Below are positions 24,327-33,152 of a stretch of 64,000 nt of DNA, piece after piece. Made by a program: the position numbers and the translations under genes. This DNA is from Pseudomonadota bacterium. GTDB taxonomy: Bacteria > Pseudomonadota > Alphaproteobacteria > SP197. The DNA lies in contig JBCCIS010000002.1 of the NCBI GenBank assembly GCA_039028155.1, positions 62,001-126,000 on the forward strand. Reading direction: 5' to 3'. How positions within the stretch are numbered: the stretch's first letter is position 1; each line of letters opens with the position of its first letter. Below the pieces are notes generated by a model. That model was not told where the DNA came from, did not search any database, and saw only the letters and a program-made list of their open reading frames with translations.

Positions 24327-25016
24327 ATGTCCACTGGCCGATCCATTCTGATCGTCGACGACGACGACGCGTTGCGCCATTCGCTCGCCGAGCAGCTCCA
24401 TTTGCACGAAGAATTCGACGTCGAGGAGGTCGGCAGCGGATCGGAGGCGATGGATATCGTCAAGGACGACCGTTTCGACCTGCTGCTGCTGGATGTCGGC
24501 CTACCCGACATGGACGGGCGCGAGTTGTGCCGTCTGATGCGCCGGTCCGGCCACAAGATGCCGATCATCATGCTGACCGCCGCGGACGGCGAGGCCGACA
24601 CTATTCTGGGCCTGGAATCGGGCGCCAACGACTATGTCACCAAGCCGTTCAAGCTGGGTGTCCTCATGGCGCGGGTGCGCGCGCAACTTCGCCAGCACGA
24701 GCAAAGCGAAGACGCCGTCTTCACCATCGGCCCCTACACGTTCCGTCCGGCAGCCAAGCTCCTGGTCCATGACGAGAAGAACCAGAAGATCCGCCTGACC
24801 GAAAAGGAAGCGGCGATCCTGAAGTTCCTCTACCGCTCCGGCGCCAAGGCGGTCGGGCGTGAGGAACTGCTCGACAAGGTCTGGGGCTATAACGCCGGTG
24901 TCGCGACACATACGCTGGAGACGCACATCTACCGCCTGCGCCAGAAGATCGAGGAAGATCCGTCCCAGGCCCGGCTCTTGATCACAGAGCCCGGCGGCTA
25001 CCGCCTCAATCCCTAA
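24327..25016 (+). CDS. OmpR/PhoB-family response regulator
   Basis: A protein of 229 residues. The receiver domain begins ILIVDDDDALRHSL with the acidic pocket. The phosphoacceptor Asp is in LLLLDVGLPDMDG, the conserved Thr in IIMLTAADGE, and Lys in YVTKPFKL. The C-terminal winged helix runs from about residue 130, with LTEKEAAILKFLYR and a recognition region THTLETHIYRLRQKIEED ending in GGYRLNP. No histidine kinase gene is adjacent, so it is an orphan regulator in this window. A GAAGGGGA sequence 8-15 bases before the ATG could serve as ribosome binding site. Confidence 0.94.
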   Translation: MSTGRSILIVDDDDALRHSLAEQLHLHEEFDVEEVGSGSEAMDIVKDDRFDLLLLDVGLPDMDGRELCRLMRRSGHKMPIIMLTAADGEADTILGLESGANDYVTKPFKLGVLMARVRAQLRQHEQSEDAVFTIGPYTFRPAAKLLVHDEKNQKIRLTEKEAAILKFLYRSGAKAVGREELLDKVWGYNAGVATHTLETHIYRLRQKIEEDPSQARLLITEPGGYRLNP

Positions 25017-25022
25017 CGCGCG

Positions 25023-26234
25023 TCACGTCGCGTTCCGCTCGGCGCGCGCCAGCGTCAGGCCGATCCATAACGCGCCCAACGCCGAAGCCGCGGTGATTGC
25101 CGCGAAGACCGGCCACACAGCGGTCCAGTCGTCGTTACCAATCAGCGCGCCCAGAAGGACCGGCGCGGCAAGGCTGCCGATATTGCGGCCCGACATGATG
25201 GGCGCAAAGGCCCACGGGCTGACCCGATCGCCGCCCAACAACCGGCCGGGAACGGCGAAGAGGCAGGCTGGCGTGATCCCGCAGGCAATGCCGTAAACGG
25301 CGATCGCGACCAGCGCCGGAACGGGATCAAGGGCGTGCGCATAGAGCCAGATCGGCACCTGTAGCGCGGTCGCGCCGAAGAACAGCGCCGTATACGAAAG
25401 GCCGGCGCGCAACAAAAATCCGGACAAGATGCTCGTCGCGAGAACGCCCAGCACCGGTATCAGGTTGATCAGCGCAGCCGTATCGGGATCCAGCCCGTGT
25501 TCGCTGACCAGGTTCTTGGGCAGCCAGGTCATGAAGGCGAGATACTGGCCCGCCCATATTCCGAACACGCCGGCCGCCGTCATCAGGACGATCCATTCGC
25601 TGCGGTTGGGGGGCGTCTGATTGGGATTGTCCGGTGACCGGCTGATCAGTGGCAGTGTCGCGTCGCGCCGCATCCAGACGCAGACGGCGACTAGGCCCGT
25701 TAGCACCAGGGCGGCCCACCAGATCGCCTGCCAATGGCCGGCGTCCAGAAACGGCCAGGCGATGGCGAGCGCGACGATCTGACCAGCCGGCACCCAGGCC
25801 GCGACCAGGCCGGCGACGATCGGCAGGTGATCGGTGCTGGCGCTGCGGTTGGTGATGACCGGACCGGCCAACGCCAGGACGGCGTAACCGACACCGCCAA
25901 AACCGCGTCCTACAAGCGCGACCGCGCCCTGTTCCGCGTCCGCCAGCAGGATCAGGTTGCCCAGCGCCATGGTGGCGAAACCGACGCCCAGGATCAGCCC
26001 CGGCCAACGCTCCATCAGCCGCCCCAGCGGCGCCGTCAGCACCAGTCCGGCAGCCGCGAAGATCGCCATCAGCGCGCCCGACAGGATGTAGGAATAGTCA
26101 TAGGCGGCGATCATCAGCGGCAGTGCCGGCGCCAGCTTCAACATCTGAAACGCCGACAGAACGGCCAGCGCCAGACCCAGCGCGACCCCGGTCCAATCGG
26201 TTCCGGTGTGCTCAGCCGGCGTTGATGTCGTCAA
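25023..26234 (-). CDS. Major facilitator superfamily transporter
   Basis: A very hydrophobic protein of 403 residues with about twelve predicted membrane segments. It has an MFS loop 2-3 signature in APLGRLMERWPGLILG and a repeat-like pattern in the second half (FLLRAGLSYTALFFG). The overall pattern, with an N-terminal ALPLMIAAYDYSYILSGALMAIFAAAG segment, resembles cyanate/nitrate-type or drug-type MFS permeases. The substrate cannot be told. The only in-frame early start is a TTG at 26234, which overlaps the pyrE end by 23 bases. The true start is uncertain, but co-transcription with pyrE is likely. Confidence 0.85.
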   Translation of the reverse strand: MTTSTPAEHTGTDWTGVALGLALAVLSAFQMLKLAPALPLMIAAYDYSYILSGALMAIFAAAGLVLTAPLGRLMERWPGLILGVGFATMALGNLILLADAEQGAVALVGRGFGGVGYAVLALAGPVITNRSASTDHLPIVAGLVAAWVPAGQIVALAIAWPFLDAGHWQAIWWAALVLTGLVAVCVWMRRDATLPLISRSPDNPNQTPPNRSEWIVLMTAAGVFGIWAGQYLAFMTWLPKNLVSEHGLDPDTAALINLIPVLGVLATSILSGFLLRAGLSYTALFFGATALQVPIWLYAHALDPVPALVAIAVYGIACGITPACLFAVPGRLLGGDRVSPWAFAPIMSGRNIGSLAAPVLLGALIGNDDWTAVWPVFAAITAASALGALWIGLTLARAERNAT

Positions 26235-26778
26235 GGGTGATCAGGGCGTCGAACGGGATACCGGCGTCGCGATAGAGGTCGGCGCCGCCTTGCTGGCGGT
26301 CGACCACGGTGATGACCTGGGCAACGGTCGAGCCGGCTTCGCGCACCGCCTCGACCGCTGTCATGGTCGAGCCGCCGGTGGTCATGGTGTCTTCCAATAG
26401 CGCGACCGTGTCGCCGGTCTCAAGCTGGCCTTCGATCTGGCGCTGCGTACCCCGGGTCTTCGCCTTGTCGCGGACATAGAATCCGCGGATCGGATGGTCG
26501 CTCTCGGCGCTTGCCATGACGACGGCACTGACCACGGGGATCGCCGCCGTCGCCATGCCGCCGACCGCCGTGACGCCGGCCTCGGCCAGGCGCGGCGCCA
26601 GCATCCGGCCGATCAGCCGGGCGCCCTCGGGATGCATGGTGACCCGGCGCAGATCGACATAGGTCGAGGCATGGGCGCCCGATGCCAAGACAAAATCGCC
26701 GCCTTTCAGAAGCGCATGCTCACGGATCAGCTCGAGAAGCCGCGCTTTGGCGGCATCCGGGGTCTTCAAGTCGTTCAA
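26212..26778 (-). CDS. pyrE: Orotate phosphoribosyltransferase
   Basis: Converts orotate and PRPP to OMP in pyrimidine synthesis. The PRPP-binding loop VALLEDTMTTGGST is present, with FVLASGAHASTYVDLR and GGMATAAIPVVSAV upstream of it. I place the start at TTG 26778 (LNDLKTPDAAK): an AAGGAG ribosome binding site lies seven bases upstream, and the frame above it (to 26871) has no ribosome site or family-like sequence. That gives 188 residues, within the family range. It is transcribed away from the metallo-hydrolase gene and ahead of the MFS permease. Confidence 0.93.
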   Translation of the reverse strand: MNDLKTPDAAKARLLELIREHALLKGGDFVLASGAHASTYVDLRRVTMHPEGARLIGRMLAPRLAEAGVTAVGGMATAAIPVVSAVVMASAESDHPIRGFYVRDKAKTRGTQRQIEGQLETGDTVALLEDTMTTGGSTMTAVEAVREAGSTVAQVITVVDRQQGGADLYRDAGIPFDALITLDDINAG

Positions 26779-26924
26779 ACCGGCACTCCTTGTACGTGAA
26801 TCGACAGATGGCGGCGTTTCGCCTATGAGCGGTGTTCCCCCGGCCATTGACGCCTGCGGACCGTGGGGCACACTTGGGACCGACCGGGCGCATCGCCGGC
26901 GGCAGATTGTGAGGCTAACGTCTT

Positions 26925-27758
26925 TTGAGTGGTCACGGCGAGTTTTACGTCCGTTTTTGGGGCGTCAGGGGCAGCATAGCCAGTCCCGGACCGGCCACGG
27001 TGCGTTATGGCGGTAACACGAGCTGCTTGGAAGTGCGTTGTGGCGACCGGCTGCTGATCATGGATGCCGGAACCGGCCTTCGCCTGCTTGATGAATCGCT
27101 TGATGACAGTGTCCCGCTTCACGCGGACCTGCTGATGACCCACACCCATCTCGACCATGTCTGCGGCTGGCCCTACTTTCGCGCGCTTGCGGTACCGACC
27201 ACAGAGCTCATTGCCTGGTCCGGCCATCTGAAGCCGCCGCACACGCTTGAAACGGTGATGGGCCGTTTCCTGGAAGACGAGGCAACGCCGGTCCATGACG
27301 GCAATGTGCGCGCGTCCATCGACTGGCGCCCGTTCGCCCAGGGCGACACGCTTGATCTGGGCGACGGCATCACGGTCGACACCGCGCCGCTCAATCATCC
27401 CAATGGCGCGACCGGCTATCGCATCAACTATGGCGGCCAGACGATCTGCTATGTCACCGATACCGAACATGTGCCCGACCAACCGGACACCAACGTGCTC
27501 GGGTTGATCGACGGCGCGGATATCGTGATCTATGACGCCACCTACACGGATGAGGAGTTTCCGAATTTCATTACATGGGGCCACTCGACGTGGCAGGAGG
27601 GTATTCGCTTGTGCGACAGCGCCGGCGCCAAGACCTTGGTGCTCTTTCACCACGACCCCAGCCACGACGATGACTTCATGGACGCAGTAGCCGGCGACGC
27701 CGAGGCGGCGCGTCCCGGCACGATTGTGGCGCGCGAAGGTCTGGTGCTGCGGCCGTGA
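26925..27758 (+). CDS. MBL-fold metallo-hydrolase
   Basis: A protein of 277 residues, apparently starting at TTG 26925 just before the conserved FYVRFWGVRGSI. Metal ligands are visible: THTHLDHVCG (HxHxDH), His in APLNHPNGATGYRI, Asp in VTDTEH and a late His in FHHDPSHDD. The FWGVRGSIASPGP opening and YGGNTSCLEV mark the branch of MBL proteins near RNase Z and cyclic-nucleotide phosphodiesterases, so a phosphodiester substrate is possible. It overlaps the following methyltransferase gene by 4 bases (GTGA), so the two are probably co-translated. Confidence 0.9.
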   Translation: MSGHGEFYVRFWGVRGSIASPGPATVRYGGNTSCLEVRCGDRLLIMDAGTGLRLLDESLDDSVPLHADLLMTHTHLDHVCGWPYFRALAVPTTELIAWSGHLKPPHTLETVMGRFLEDEATPVHDGNVRASIDWRPFAQGDTLDLGDGITVDTAPLNHPNGATGYRINYGGQTICYVTDTEHVPDQPDTNVLGLIDGADIVIYDATYTDEEFPNFITWGHSTWQEGIRLCDSAGAKTLVLFHHDPSHDDDFMDAVAGDAEAARPGTIVAREGLVLRP

Positions 27759-28606
27759 ACCTCAAAACGCGCTTGCGGCGTTTGTGGTTCGCCCTGTCGA
27801 CCGTGCTTGGCCTGAAGCCGCGCGGCTACTTCGTGCCCTACCGCTATGCCGATCAATTGCCGGGCCCGGGTCACCGGCCTGTCTACGACACGGTCGAGCG
27901 CTTGTTTGCCGCCCACGAGGCGTTGTTTCAGGCGACGCTTGACCGGGTCGACGATCAGGCCGCGGCGTTGGAAGCAATCGGCGCTGACGATCCCGCGCCC
28001 GGTCCGCGCTGGCACCAGGACTGGTTCCCACGGCTCGACGCCGCGGTCGCCTACGCCATGGTGCGCGCCGCCGAGCCGTCGCGCATCCTGGAGGTGGGGT
28101 CCGGTCACTCGACCCGGTTCATGGCCCGCGCCATCGCCGATGGTGGCCTCAGCACGCGGTTGGCGGCAATCGACCCGGCGCCGCGCGCGGTAATCCGCGA
28201 CCTCGACGTCGAATGGATCGCTGAGCCCGTACACCGCGCCGATCAGGCGTTGTTCCGGCAGCTGGGCGACGGCGACATCCTGTTCATCGATTCCAGCCAC
28301 ATCCTGATGCCGGGCAGCGACGTGGACTATCTCTTCAATCATGTGCTGCCGGAGCTGCCCCAGGGCGTCCTGGTTCACATCCACGACATCTTCCTGCCGG
28401 ACGACTATCCAACGGCCTGGGCCTGGCGGGGCTATGGCGAGCAGCTGGCGTTGGTCGGGCCGATCACCAGCGGTGCGTGGCAGCCCCTGTTTGCCAGCCG
28501 TTACATGGTAACGCGCCGGGCCGATTTGCTGAGCCGTTCCGTGATATCGCGGCTTCCGTTACCCGACGGCGCGTTCGAGACCAGCCTGTGGCTACGCCGA
28601 CGCTGA
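27755..28606 (+). CDS. Class I SAM-dependent methyltransferase (Methyltransf_24-like)
   Basis: A protein of 283 residues with a GTG start overlapping the metallo-hydrolase stop. The SAM motif I is ILEVGSGHSTRFMARAI (about residues 112-128), followed by the acidic strand AAIDPAPR. Motif IV is DILFIDSSHILMPGSDV and the final strands include GVLVHIHDIFLPDDYP. This is the pattern of class I methyltransferases with the FIDSxH motif often found beside glycan or secondary-metabolite genes. The substrate is unknown. A long repeat follows, 27 bp after the stop. Confidence 0.85.
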   Translation: MNLKTRLRRLWFALSTVLGLKPRGYFVPYRYADQLPGPGHRPVYDTVERLFAAHEALFQATLDRVDDQAAALEAIGADDPAPGPRWHQDWFPRLDAAVAYAMVRAAEPSRILEVGSGHSTRFMARAIADGGLSTRLAAIDPAPRAVIRDLDVEWIAEPVHRADQALFRQLGDGDILFIDSSHILMPGSDVDYLFNHVLPELPQGVLVHIHDIFLPDDYPTAWAWRGYGEQLALVGPITSGAWQPLFASRYMVTRRADLLSRSVISRLPLPDGAFETSLWLRRR

Positions 28607-28633
28607 ACACACTGCTTGCTTGTGCGAAACCGT

Positions 28634-28738
28634 GGCCGGCCCACTCCCCCTCCCGGCCACCCCGAGGATGCTGCCATGGGTGGTCTCGGCGAAAACGCCT
28701 CTCGGCGTTTTGCCCCGGAGGAGGGGGAGTGGGCCGGT
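28634..28738. repeat. Dispersed palindromic repeat, copy C (long form, centre inverted)
   Basis: Outer arms GGCCGGCCCACTCCCCCTCCCGG.../...GGAGGGGGAGTGGGCCGG and the GCGAAAACGCC-TCTC-GGCGTTTTGC hairpin are as in copies B and D. The central module (28655-28683) reads GGATGCTGCCATGG, the exact reverse complement of the CCATGGCAGCATCC in B and D. It separates the methyltransferase and cyclase genes and fills most of that gap. Confidence 0.88.
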
Positions 28739-28849
28739 AATGCCAGCGATGTCGCGAACGCGCAGCCTCACGAGCCCGACACGGGCGTTTGACGGCGCGC
28801 TATCGCGCGGCCTGCGTATAATGACCATGGCAGGGTTTTGGAGGATCGG

Positions 28850-30223
28850 GTGCTGAAACGTCTGGCAAGGCTCTTGTTCGGCGCGCCTGTTGAAGGTCGC
28901 TTGCCGGAACGCGTGCAGGCGCAGATCGCCCGCGACCAGGCCGATAGCGAAATCCTGATCGGCTGGGTGCAGATCTGCGGCATCGCCTTTTTCGCCGTGC
29001 TCTATAGCCTGACCCGCAAGACCTTTCCCGCCGATGCCATGCTGGAGCCGGTACCCTGGGCGCTCGGCGCCTATACGGTCTTCACGGTCATCAGGCTGCT
29101 GCTGGCCCATCTCCGGCGGCTGCCGTCATGGATGATCGTGCTGTCGATCGTGGTCGACGTCTGCGTGCTGCTGGTGACGATCTGGAGTTTTCACATCCAG
29201 TACATGCAGCCGCCGGGTTTCTCGCTCAAAGGCCCGACCATGCTCTACCTGTTCGGTCTGATCGCGCTCAGGACGCTCAGATTTGATCCTCGCTATGTCG
29301 CCATGGCTGGTATCGCCGCGGTGATCGGTTGGACCGCGCTGCTGCTCTATGCCGTCGTCTTCTCCGAGCAGACCAGCCCGATCACCCAGGACTATATCCA
29401 CTATCTGCAGTCCAGCGACGTGCTGCTCGGCGGCGAGATCGACAAGATCATCTCGATCCTGTTGGTCACCGGTGTCTTGTTCATCGCGCTGACCCGTGCG
29501 CGGCGCCAGCTGATCCGCTCGGTCGCCGAAAGCCAGGCGGCCGCCGATCTCTCGCGCTTTTTCGCGCCGGAGATCGCCGAGCAGATCGTGCGCGCCGACG
29601 ACATGGTGAACCCGGGCGAAGGCGTGGTGCGCGACGCGGCCATTCTGTTTGTCGACATCCGCGGCTTCACGCCGATGTCGCGGACCGTCGGGCCGACCGA
29701 GACCGTGGCGATGCTGTCTGAGTATCAGGCGATTGTTGTGCCGGCGGTGCAGGAGAACGGCGGCTCCATCGACAAGTTCCTGGGCGACGGAGTCATGGCG
29801 ACATTCGGCGCCGCGGCGCCCAGCGAGACCTATGCGCGCGACGCCATGGCCGCCGTCGTGCGCATCGACGCCGGCATGGCGGCTTGGAACGAACGCCGCC
29901 GAACCGAAGGCTTGGCGCCTCTGGGCTACGGCATGGGGCTTGCCACCGGCCAGGTCGTGTTCGGCGCCGTCGGCGACGACAGTCGGCTGGAATACACGGT
30001 CATCGGCGATGCGGTGAACCTGGCGGCCAAGCTCGAGAAGCACTGCAAGACAGAAGGCGTGCGCGCCACCGCCTCTGCGGCCGCCCTGGCGCTTGCGGCC
30101 CAGCAGGGTGCGCCGGCGCCGGCATTCGCGCAGCTCACGGCACGCGCAATCGACGGCGTCGCCGAACCGCTGGCGGTCGCCGTCTTGAAGGACAACTCTT
30201 GCGATGCGGATAAGCCGGCGTAG
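28850..30223 (+). CDS. Membrane-anchored class III adenylate/guanylate cyclase
   Basis: From GTG 28850 (GGAGG ribosome site at 28839-28843) this encodes 457 residues. The first about 220 hold roughly six hydrophobic segments in the inner membrane. The C-terminal catalytic domain has both metal-binding Asp residues (LFVDIRGFTPMS and FLGDGVMATFG). It also has Lys in SIDKFLGD and EYTVIGDAVNLAAKLE with Thr-Val before IGD, a combination favouring ATP over GTP, and Asn/Lys (NLAAKLE) for transition-state binding. It should form cAMP as a homodimer. A cyclic-nucleotide-binding protein is encoded in the same window at 47479-47934. Confidence 0.93.
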   Translation: MLKRLARLLFGAPVEGRLPERVQAQIARDQADSEILIGWVQICGIAFFAVLYSLTRKTFPADAMLEPVPWALGAYTVFTVIRLLLAHLRRLPSWMIVLSIVVDVCVLLVTIWSFHIQYMQPPGFSLKGPTMLYLFGLIALRTLRFDPRYVAMAGIAAVIGWTALLLYAVVFSEQTSPITQDYIHYLQSSDVLLGGEIDKIISILLVTGVLFIALTRARRQLIRSVAESQAAADLSRFFAPEIAEQIVRADDMVNPGEGVVRDAAILFVDIRGFTPMSRTVGPTETVAMLSEYQAIVVPAVQENGGSIDKFLGDGVMATFGAAAPSETYARDAMAAVVRIDAGMAAWNERRRTEGLAPLGYGMGLATGQVVFGAVGDDSRLEYTVIGDAVNLAAKLEKHCKTEGVRATASAAALALAAQQGAPAPAFAQLTARAIDGVAEPLAVAVLKDNSCDADKPA

Positions 30224-30267
30224 GCTGTTGTTTCCTACCGAACGGCTTGCGGCAAAGGGCAGGGGCC

Positions 30268-31080
30268 ATGCGTTTCAAGGACAAGGTGGTGCTCGTCACC
30301 GGCGGCAACTCTGGCATCGGCCGCGGCATGGTCCACCGGCTGATCGAAGAGGGCGCCCGGGTGCCGTTTGTCGGCCGCGACACCGCGAAGGGCGCGAATG
30401 TCGAGGCAGAGATAAATGAACGTGGCGGCGAAGGCGGTTTCTACCCGGTCGAGCTGGCTAACGAGGACGCGGTCGCCGACCTGATCGATCGCGTCGTCGC
30501 CGACTACGGCCGGCTCGACGTGGTGATCAACAACGCCGGTGTCGGCGGCCGGCGTGCCGGCGTTCAGGATGCGGATGGGCCTGGCGTGCGGTGGAGCAAG
30601 CTGCGCGGCCCCAATCTCGACGCGCCCTACTTCGTCTCGGCCTACGCGCTACCTCACCTGGCCAAGACCAAAGGCGCCATGGTCAACATCTCCTCGACCG
30701 CGACCTGGCACGGCAACTGGGGTCTCTACGGAATCGCCAAGGCGGCGGTGGAGGGCCTGACGCGCTCGTTCGCCGCTGAAGGTGGGCCCATGGGCGTGCG
30801 CGTCAACGGCGTCAGCCCGGGCTGGATCGCCACCGAGAACGATGCCGCGGCACCGCCCTCGGGCACCACGGACGGCAGCTGGGCGATGCCGCCGTCCTTG
30901 ATGAACCGCATGGGCACACCCCAGGAAATCGCCGCCGCCGTGCTGTTCCTGGCCTCCGACGAGGCAAGCTTCATCACCGGCCAGACCCTGATTGTCGACG
31001 GCGGCCTGATGATCCTGGACTACCCCTCCATGCCGCTGCTCGAGGACGTCGCGCGCGACGCCTATTCGCAGCCGGTGTAG
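30268..31080 (+). CDS. Short-chain dehydrogenase/reductase
   Basis: A classical SDR of 270 residues. The cofactor motif is VTGGNSGIGRGM, the structural motif VINNAGVGG, the catalytic Ser in VNISSTATW and the YxxxK pair in YGIAK. VNGVSPGWIATE and the C-terminal ASFITGQTLIVDGGL are standard. Arg/Asp placement after the second strand (FVGRDTAKG) suggests NADP(H). ATG 30268 is chosen, seven codons inside the open frame, with AGGGG just upstream. The substrate is unknown. No partner genes of a single pathway are adjacent. Confidence 0.93.
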   Translation: MRFKDKVVLVTGGNSGIGRGMVHRLIEEGARVPFVGRDTAKGANVEAEINERGGEGGFYPVELANEDAVADLIDRVVADYGRLDVVINNAGVGGRRAGVQDADGPGVRWSKLRGPNLDAPYFVSAYALPHLAKTKGAMVNISSTATWHGNWGLYGIAKAAVEGLTRSFAAEGGPMGVRVNGVSPGWIATENDAAAPPSGTTDGSWAMPPSLMNRMGTPQEIAAAVLFLASDEASFITGQTLIVDGGLMILDYPSMPLLEDVARDAYSQPV

Positions 31081-31089
31081 GACAAAAGC

Positions 31090-31413
31090 ATGCCCGGCGG
31101 CGATATCACCTCGGTCTTCCTTCTCGGCTTGCTCGCTTTCTGGATTGGTGTCCTGGTTTGTTTGCGCCGCTACCTGGCCGTCAAGCCGATGCCCCAGCCG
31201 ACATGGCCGGGCATGCCAACCACCAGAGCGCGCAAGGCTCGGCAAGGTGATGATGACCTCGACGGGATGACGCTTCTGGGCGTCAGCCTCGTCATCGTCG
31301 GCTACATGATCATGGCCTACGTGCTGACGTTTTGGGAGGTTGGGCTGGGCGCCGTTGCCTTTTTCGCTGGGTTTGTTCTGATTCCCGTCGTTGCGGCGTG
31401 GCGAACACGCTGA
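31090..31413 (+). CDS. Small membrane protein of unknown function
   Basis: A protein of 107 residues with one hydrophobic segment near the N-terminus (SVFLLGLLAFWIGVLVCL), a polar middle rich in Arg, Lys and Asp, and two closely spaced hydrophobic segments at the C-terminus (LLGVSLVIVGYMIMAYVL, VGLGAVAFFAGFVLI). I do not recognise a family. It starts 9 bp after the SDR stop and is probably in the same transcript. The hydrophobic periodicity and normal codon use support a real gene. Confidence 0.65.
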   Translation: MPGGDITSVFLLGLLAFWIGVLVCLRRYLAVKPMPQPTWPGMPTTRARKARQGDDDLDGMTLLGVSLVIVGYMIMAYVLTFWEVGLGAVAFFAGFVLIPVVAAWRTR

Positions 31414-31487
31414 TGTGACGGCTCGACCGCGCTATCGCGGGGTTTCGCGGGGCCCCTGATGTTGCAAACTGCGCTTCTTGGCCCAAA

Positions 31488-31808
31488 ATGGTGCCCATGA
31501 TCGACTTTTTCACTACCGGGGCGGGCCACGTCTTCGCCATATCCGTCGCGATGATCGTCGGCAGCGTCTGGATGCTGTTTTTCCGCGCCCGGCTGCCGAT
31601 TCCGGCCGGATTGCCTCGCGGTGTCACCCGCGCGACGCTCGAAGTCTTCAATCAGTGGCTCAAGGATTACGGCGGCTGGGCCGGCTGTTTTTTCCTGCCG
31701 ATCGGCTCGATGCTGGCGCTCGGCGTGATGGAAGGCGGCATGTCCTTCTACCACTGGCCGATCGCGCTCCTGATCTTCGCCGTCCTCGCCGTCTGGAAGA
31801 TGCGCTAA
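31488..31808 (+). CDS. Small membrane protein of unknown function
   Basis: A protein of 106 residues with three hydrophobic stretches (HVFAISVAMIVGSVWMLFF, GWAGCFFLPIGSMLALGV, WPIALLIFAVLAVW). The start could be ATG 31488 or the ATG at 31497. Family unknown. It follows 31090-31413 by 74 bp on the same strand and ends 28 bp before repeat copy D, which probably marks the end of the transcript. Confidence 0.65.
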   Translation: MVPMIDFFTTGAGHVFAISVAMIVGSVWMLFFRARLPIPAGLPRGVTRATLEVFNQWLKDYGGWAGCFFLPIGSMLALGVMEGGMSFYHWPIALLIFAVLAVWKMR

Positions 31809-31835
31809 GAGATTTTCCGCTCACGCGGAGACGGC

Positions 31836-31940
31836 ACCGGCCCACTCCCCCGCCCGGCCACCCATGGCAGCATCCTCGGGGTGGCCTCGGCGAAAACGCC
31901 TCTCGGCGTTTTGCCCCGGAGGGCGGGGGAGTGGGCCGGT
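31836..31940. repeat. Dispersed palindromic repeat, copy D (long form)
   Basis: The arms ACCGGCCCACTCCCCCGCCCGG.../...GGGCGGGGGAGTGGGCCGGT are almost perfectly complementary. The centre CCATGGCAGCATCC has the same orientation as copy B, and GCGAAAACGCC-TCTC-GGCGTTTTGC is retained. It lies between two converging transcription units. Confidence 0.88.
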
Positions 31941-31955
31941 AATGCCGACTAAACC

Positions 31956-31976
31956 GTGAACGTGCTTAACGTTCAC
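31956..31976 (-). terminator. Hairpin at the end of the ABC-importer operon
   Basis: Perfect 8-bp stem GTGAACGT / ACGTTCAC with a 5-base loop, immediately after the leftward permease stop at 31977. Only a weak U-rich stretch follows on the minus strand (GGTTTAG), so terminator strength is uncertain. Confidence 0.5.
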
Positions 31977-33152
31977 CTACTTGTAGGGATCGGCGGCGTC
32001 GCGCAGGCCGTCGCCCAGGAAGTTGAAGGCGAGCACCACGATAATCACCGGCACCACCGGCAGCATCAGCCACGGGTAGAGCGCGACGACGTTGATGTTC
32101 TGCGCTTCGTTCAGCAGCACGCCCCAACTGGTGATCGGCGGGCGCAGGCCCAGGCCCAGGAACGACAGCGCCGTCTCGCCCAGGATCATGGCCGGGATCG
32201 ACAGCGTGGCGCTGGCGATCAGGTGACTGGTGAAGCTGGGCAGCAGATGCCGGAAGATGACGCGCTTCGGCGTCGCGCCCATCAAGACGGCGGCGGTGGC
32301 GAAATCCTCCTCGCGCAAAGACAGGAGTTTTGAGCGCACGGCGCGCGCCAGGCCTGTCCAGTCGAACAGGCCCAGAATGATGGTGATGCCGAAATAGATC
32401 AGCAGGGGACTCCACGTCACCGGGAGCGCGGCGGATAACGCCATCCACAACGGCAGCTCCGGGAAACTGCGGATGATCTCGATCAGCCGCTGGACCATGG
32501 TGTCGATCCAGCCGCCGTAGTAACCGGACAGGCCGCCCAGGATGACACCCAGCACGAAGCTGATGGTAATGCCGATCAAGCCGACGGTGAGCGAGATGCG
32601 CGCGCCATAGATGATGCGCGACAGCATGTCGCGGCCCAGCCGGTCGGTGCCGAACAGAAACATCTGGCCGTCCTCGGCCGGACAGATGATGTGGAAGCGC
32701 ATGGGAATGGCGCCCCAGAACTCATACTCATCACCCAGGCAGAAGAAGCGGATCGGCTGCACATCGTCGGTGTTGGGCGTGTAGACGCGCTGCAGCGTAT
32801 CCATGTCGAGCTCGTAGTTGAGGCCGTAGACGAAGGGCCCGACGAACTCGCCGTCGTGGAAGAAGTTGACTGCCTGGGGTGGCGCATAGATGAAGTCGGT
32901 GTGGCGTGTCGCCAGATTGTAGGGCGCCAGAATTTCGGAGATTAGGATCGAAATGAAGGTCGCGAGCAGCAGGGCGCCTGAAATCACCGCAAGCTGATGG
33001 CGGCGGAACTTCCACCACATCAGCTTCCACTGGGACGCCATATAGAAGCGTTCCTGTTCCGGCGTCAGCTGCTCGACGGAATAGGGATCGAAGGGTTTGT
33101 CGGAGACAAACCGCTCGATCGTATCGTCGTCCCTGCGGGTCGTGTCGGTCAT
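31977..33152 (-). CDS. Oligopeptide-type ABC transporter permease (DppC/OppC family)
   Basis: A protein of 391 residues. It has an N-terminal cytoplasmic extension, one early membrane segment, a periplasmic loop of about 120 residues, then the permease core with the EAA motif region AAVLMGATPKRVIFRHLLPS that docks on the ATPase. FGTDRLGRDMLSRIIYGARISLTVG is the standard DppC segment. It starts at the stop of the partner permease (TGATG overlap). The long periplasmic insertion recalls YejE-type permeases, but I would not assign that symbol without alignment. It is the last gene of the leftward operon. Confidence 0.9.
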   Translation of the reverse strand: MTDTTRRDDDTIERFVSDKPFDPYSVEQLTPEQERFYMASQWKLMWWKFRRHQLAVISGALLLATFISILISEILAPYNLATRHTDFIYAPPQAVNFFHDGEFVGPFVYGLNYELDMDTLQRVYTPNTDDVQPIRFFCLGDEYEFWGAIPMRFHIICPAEDGQMFLFGTDRLGRDMLSRIIYGARISLTVGLIGITISFVLGVILGGLSGYYGGWIDTMVQRLIEIIRSFPELPLWMALSAALPVTWSPLLIYFGITIILGLFDWTGLARAVRSKLLSLREEDFATAAVLMGATPKRVIFRHLLPSFTSHLIASATLSIPAMILGETALSFLGLGLRPPITSWGVLLNEAQNINVVALYPWLMLPVVPVIIVVLAFNFLGDGLRDAADPYK

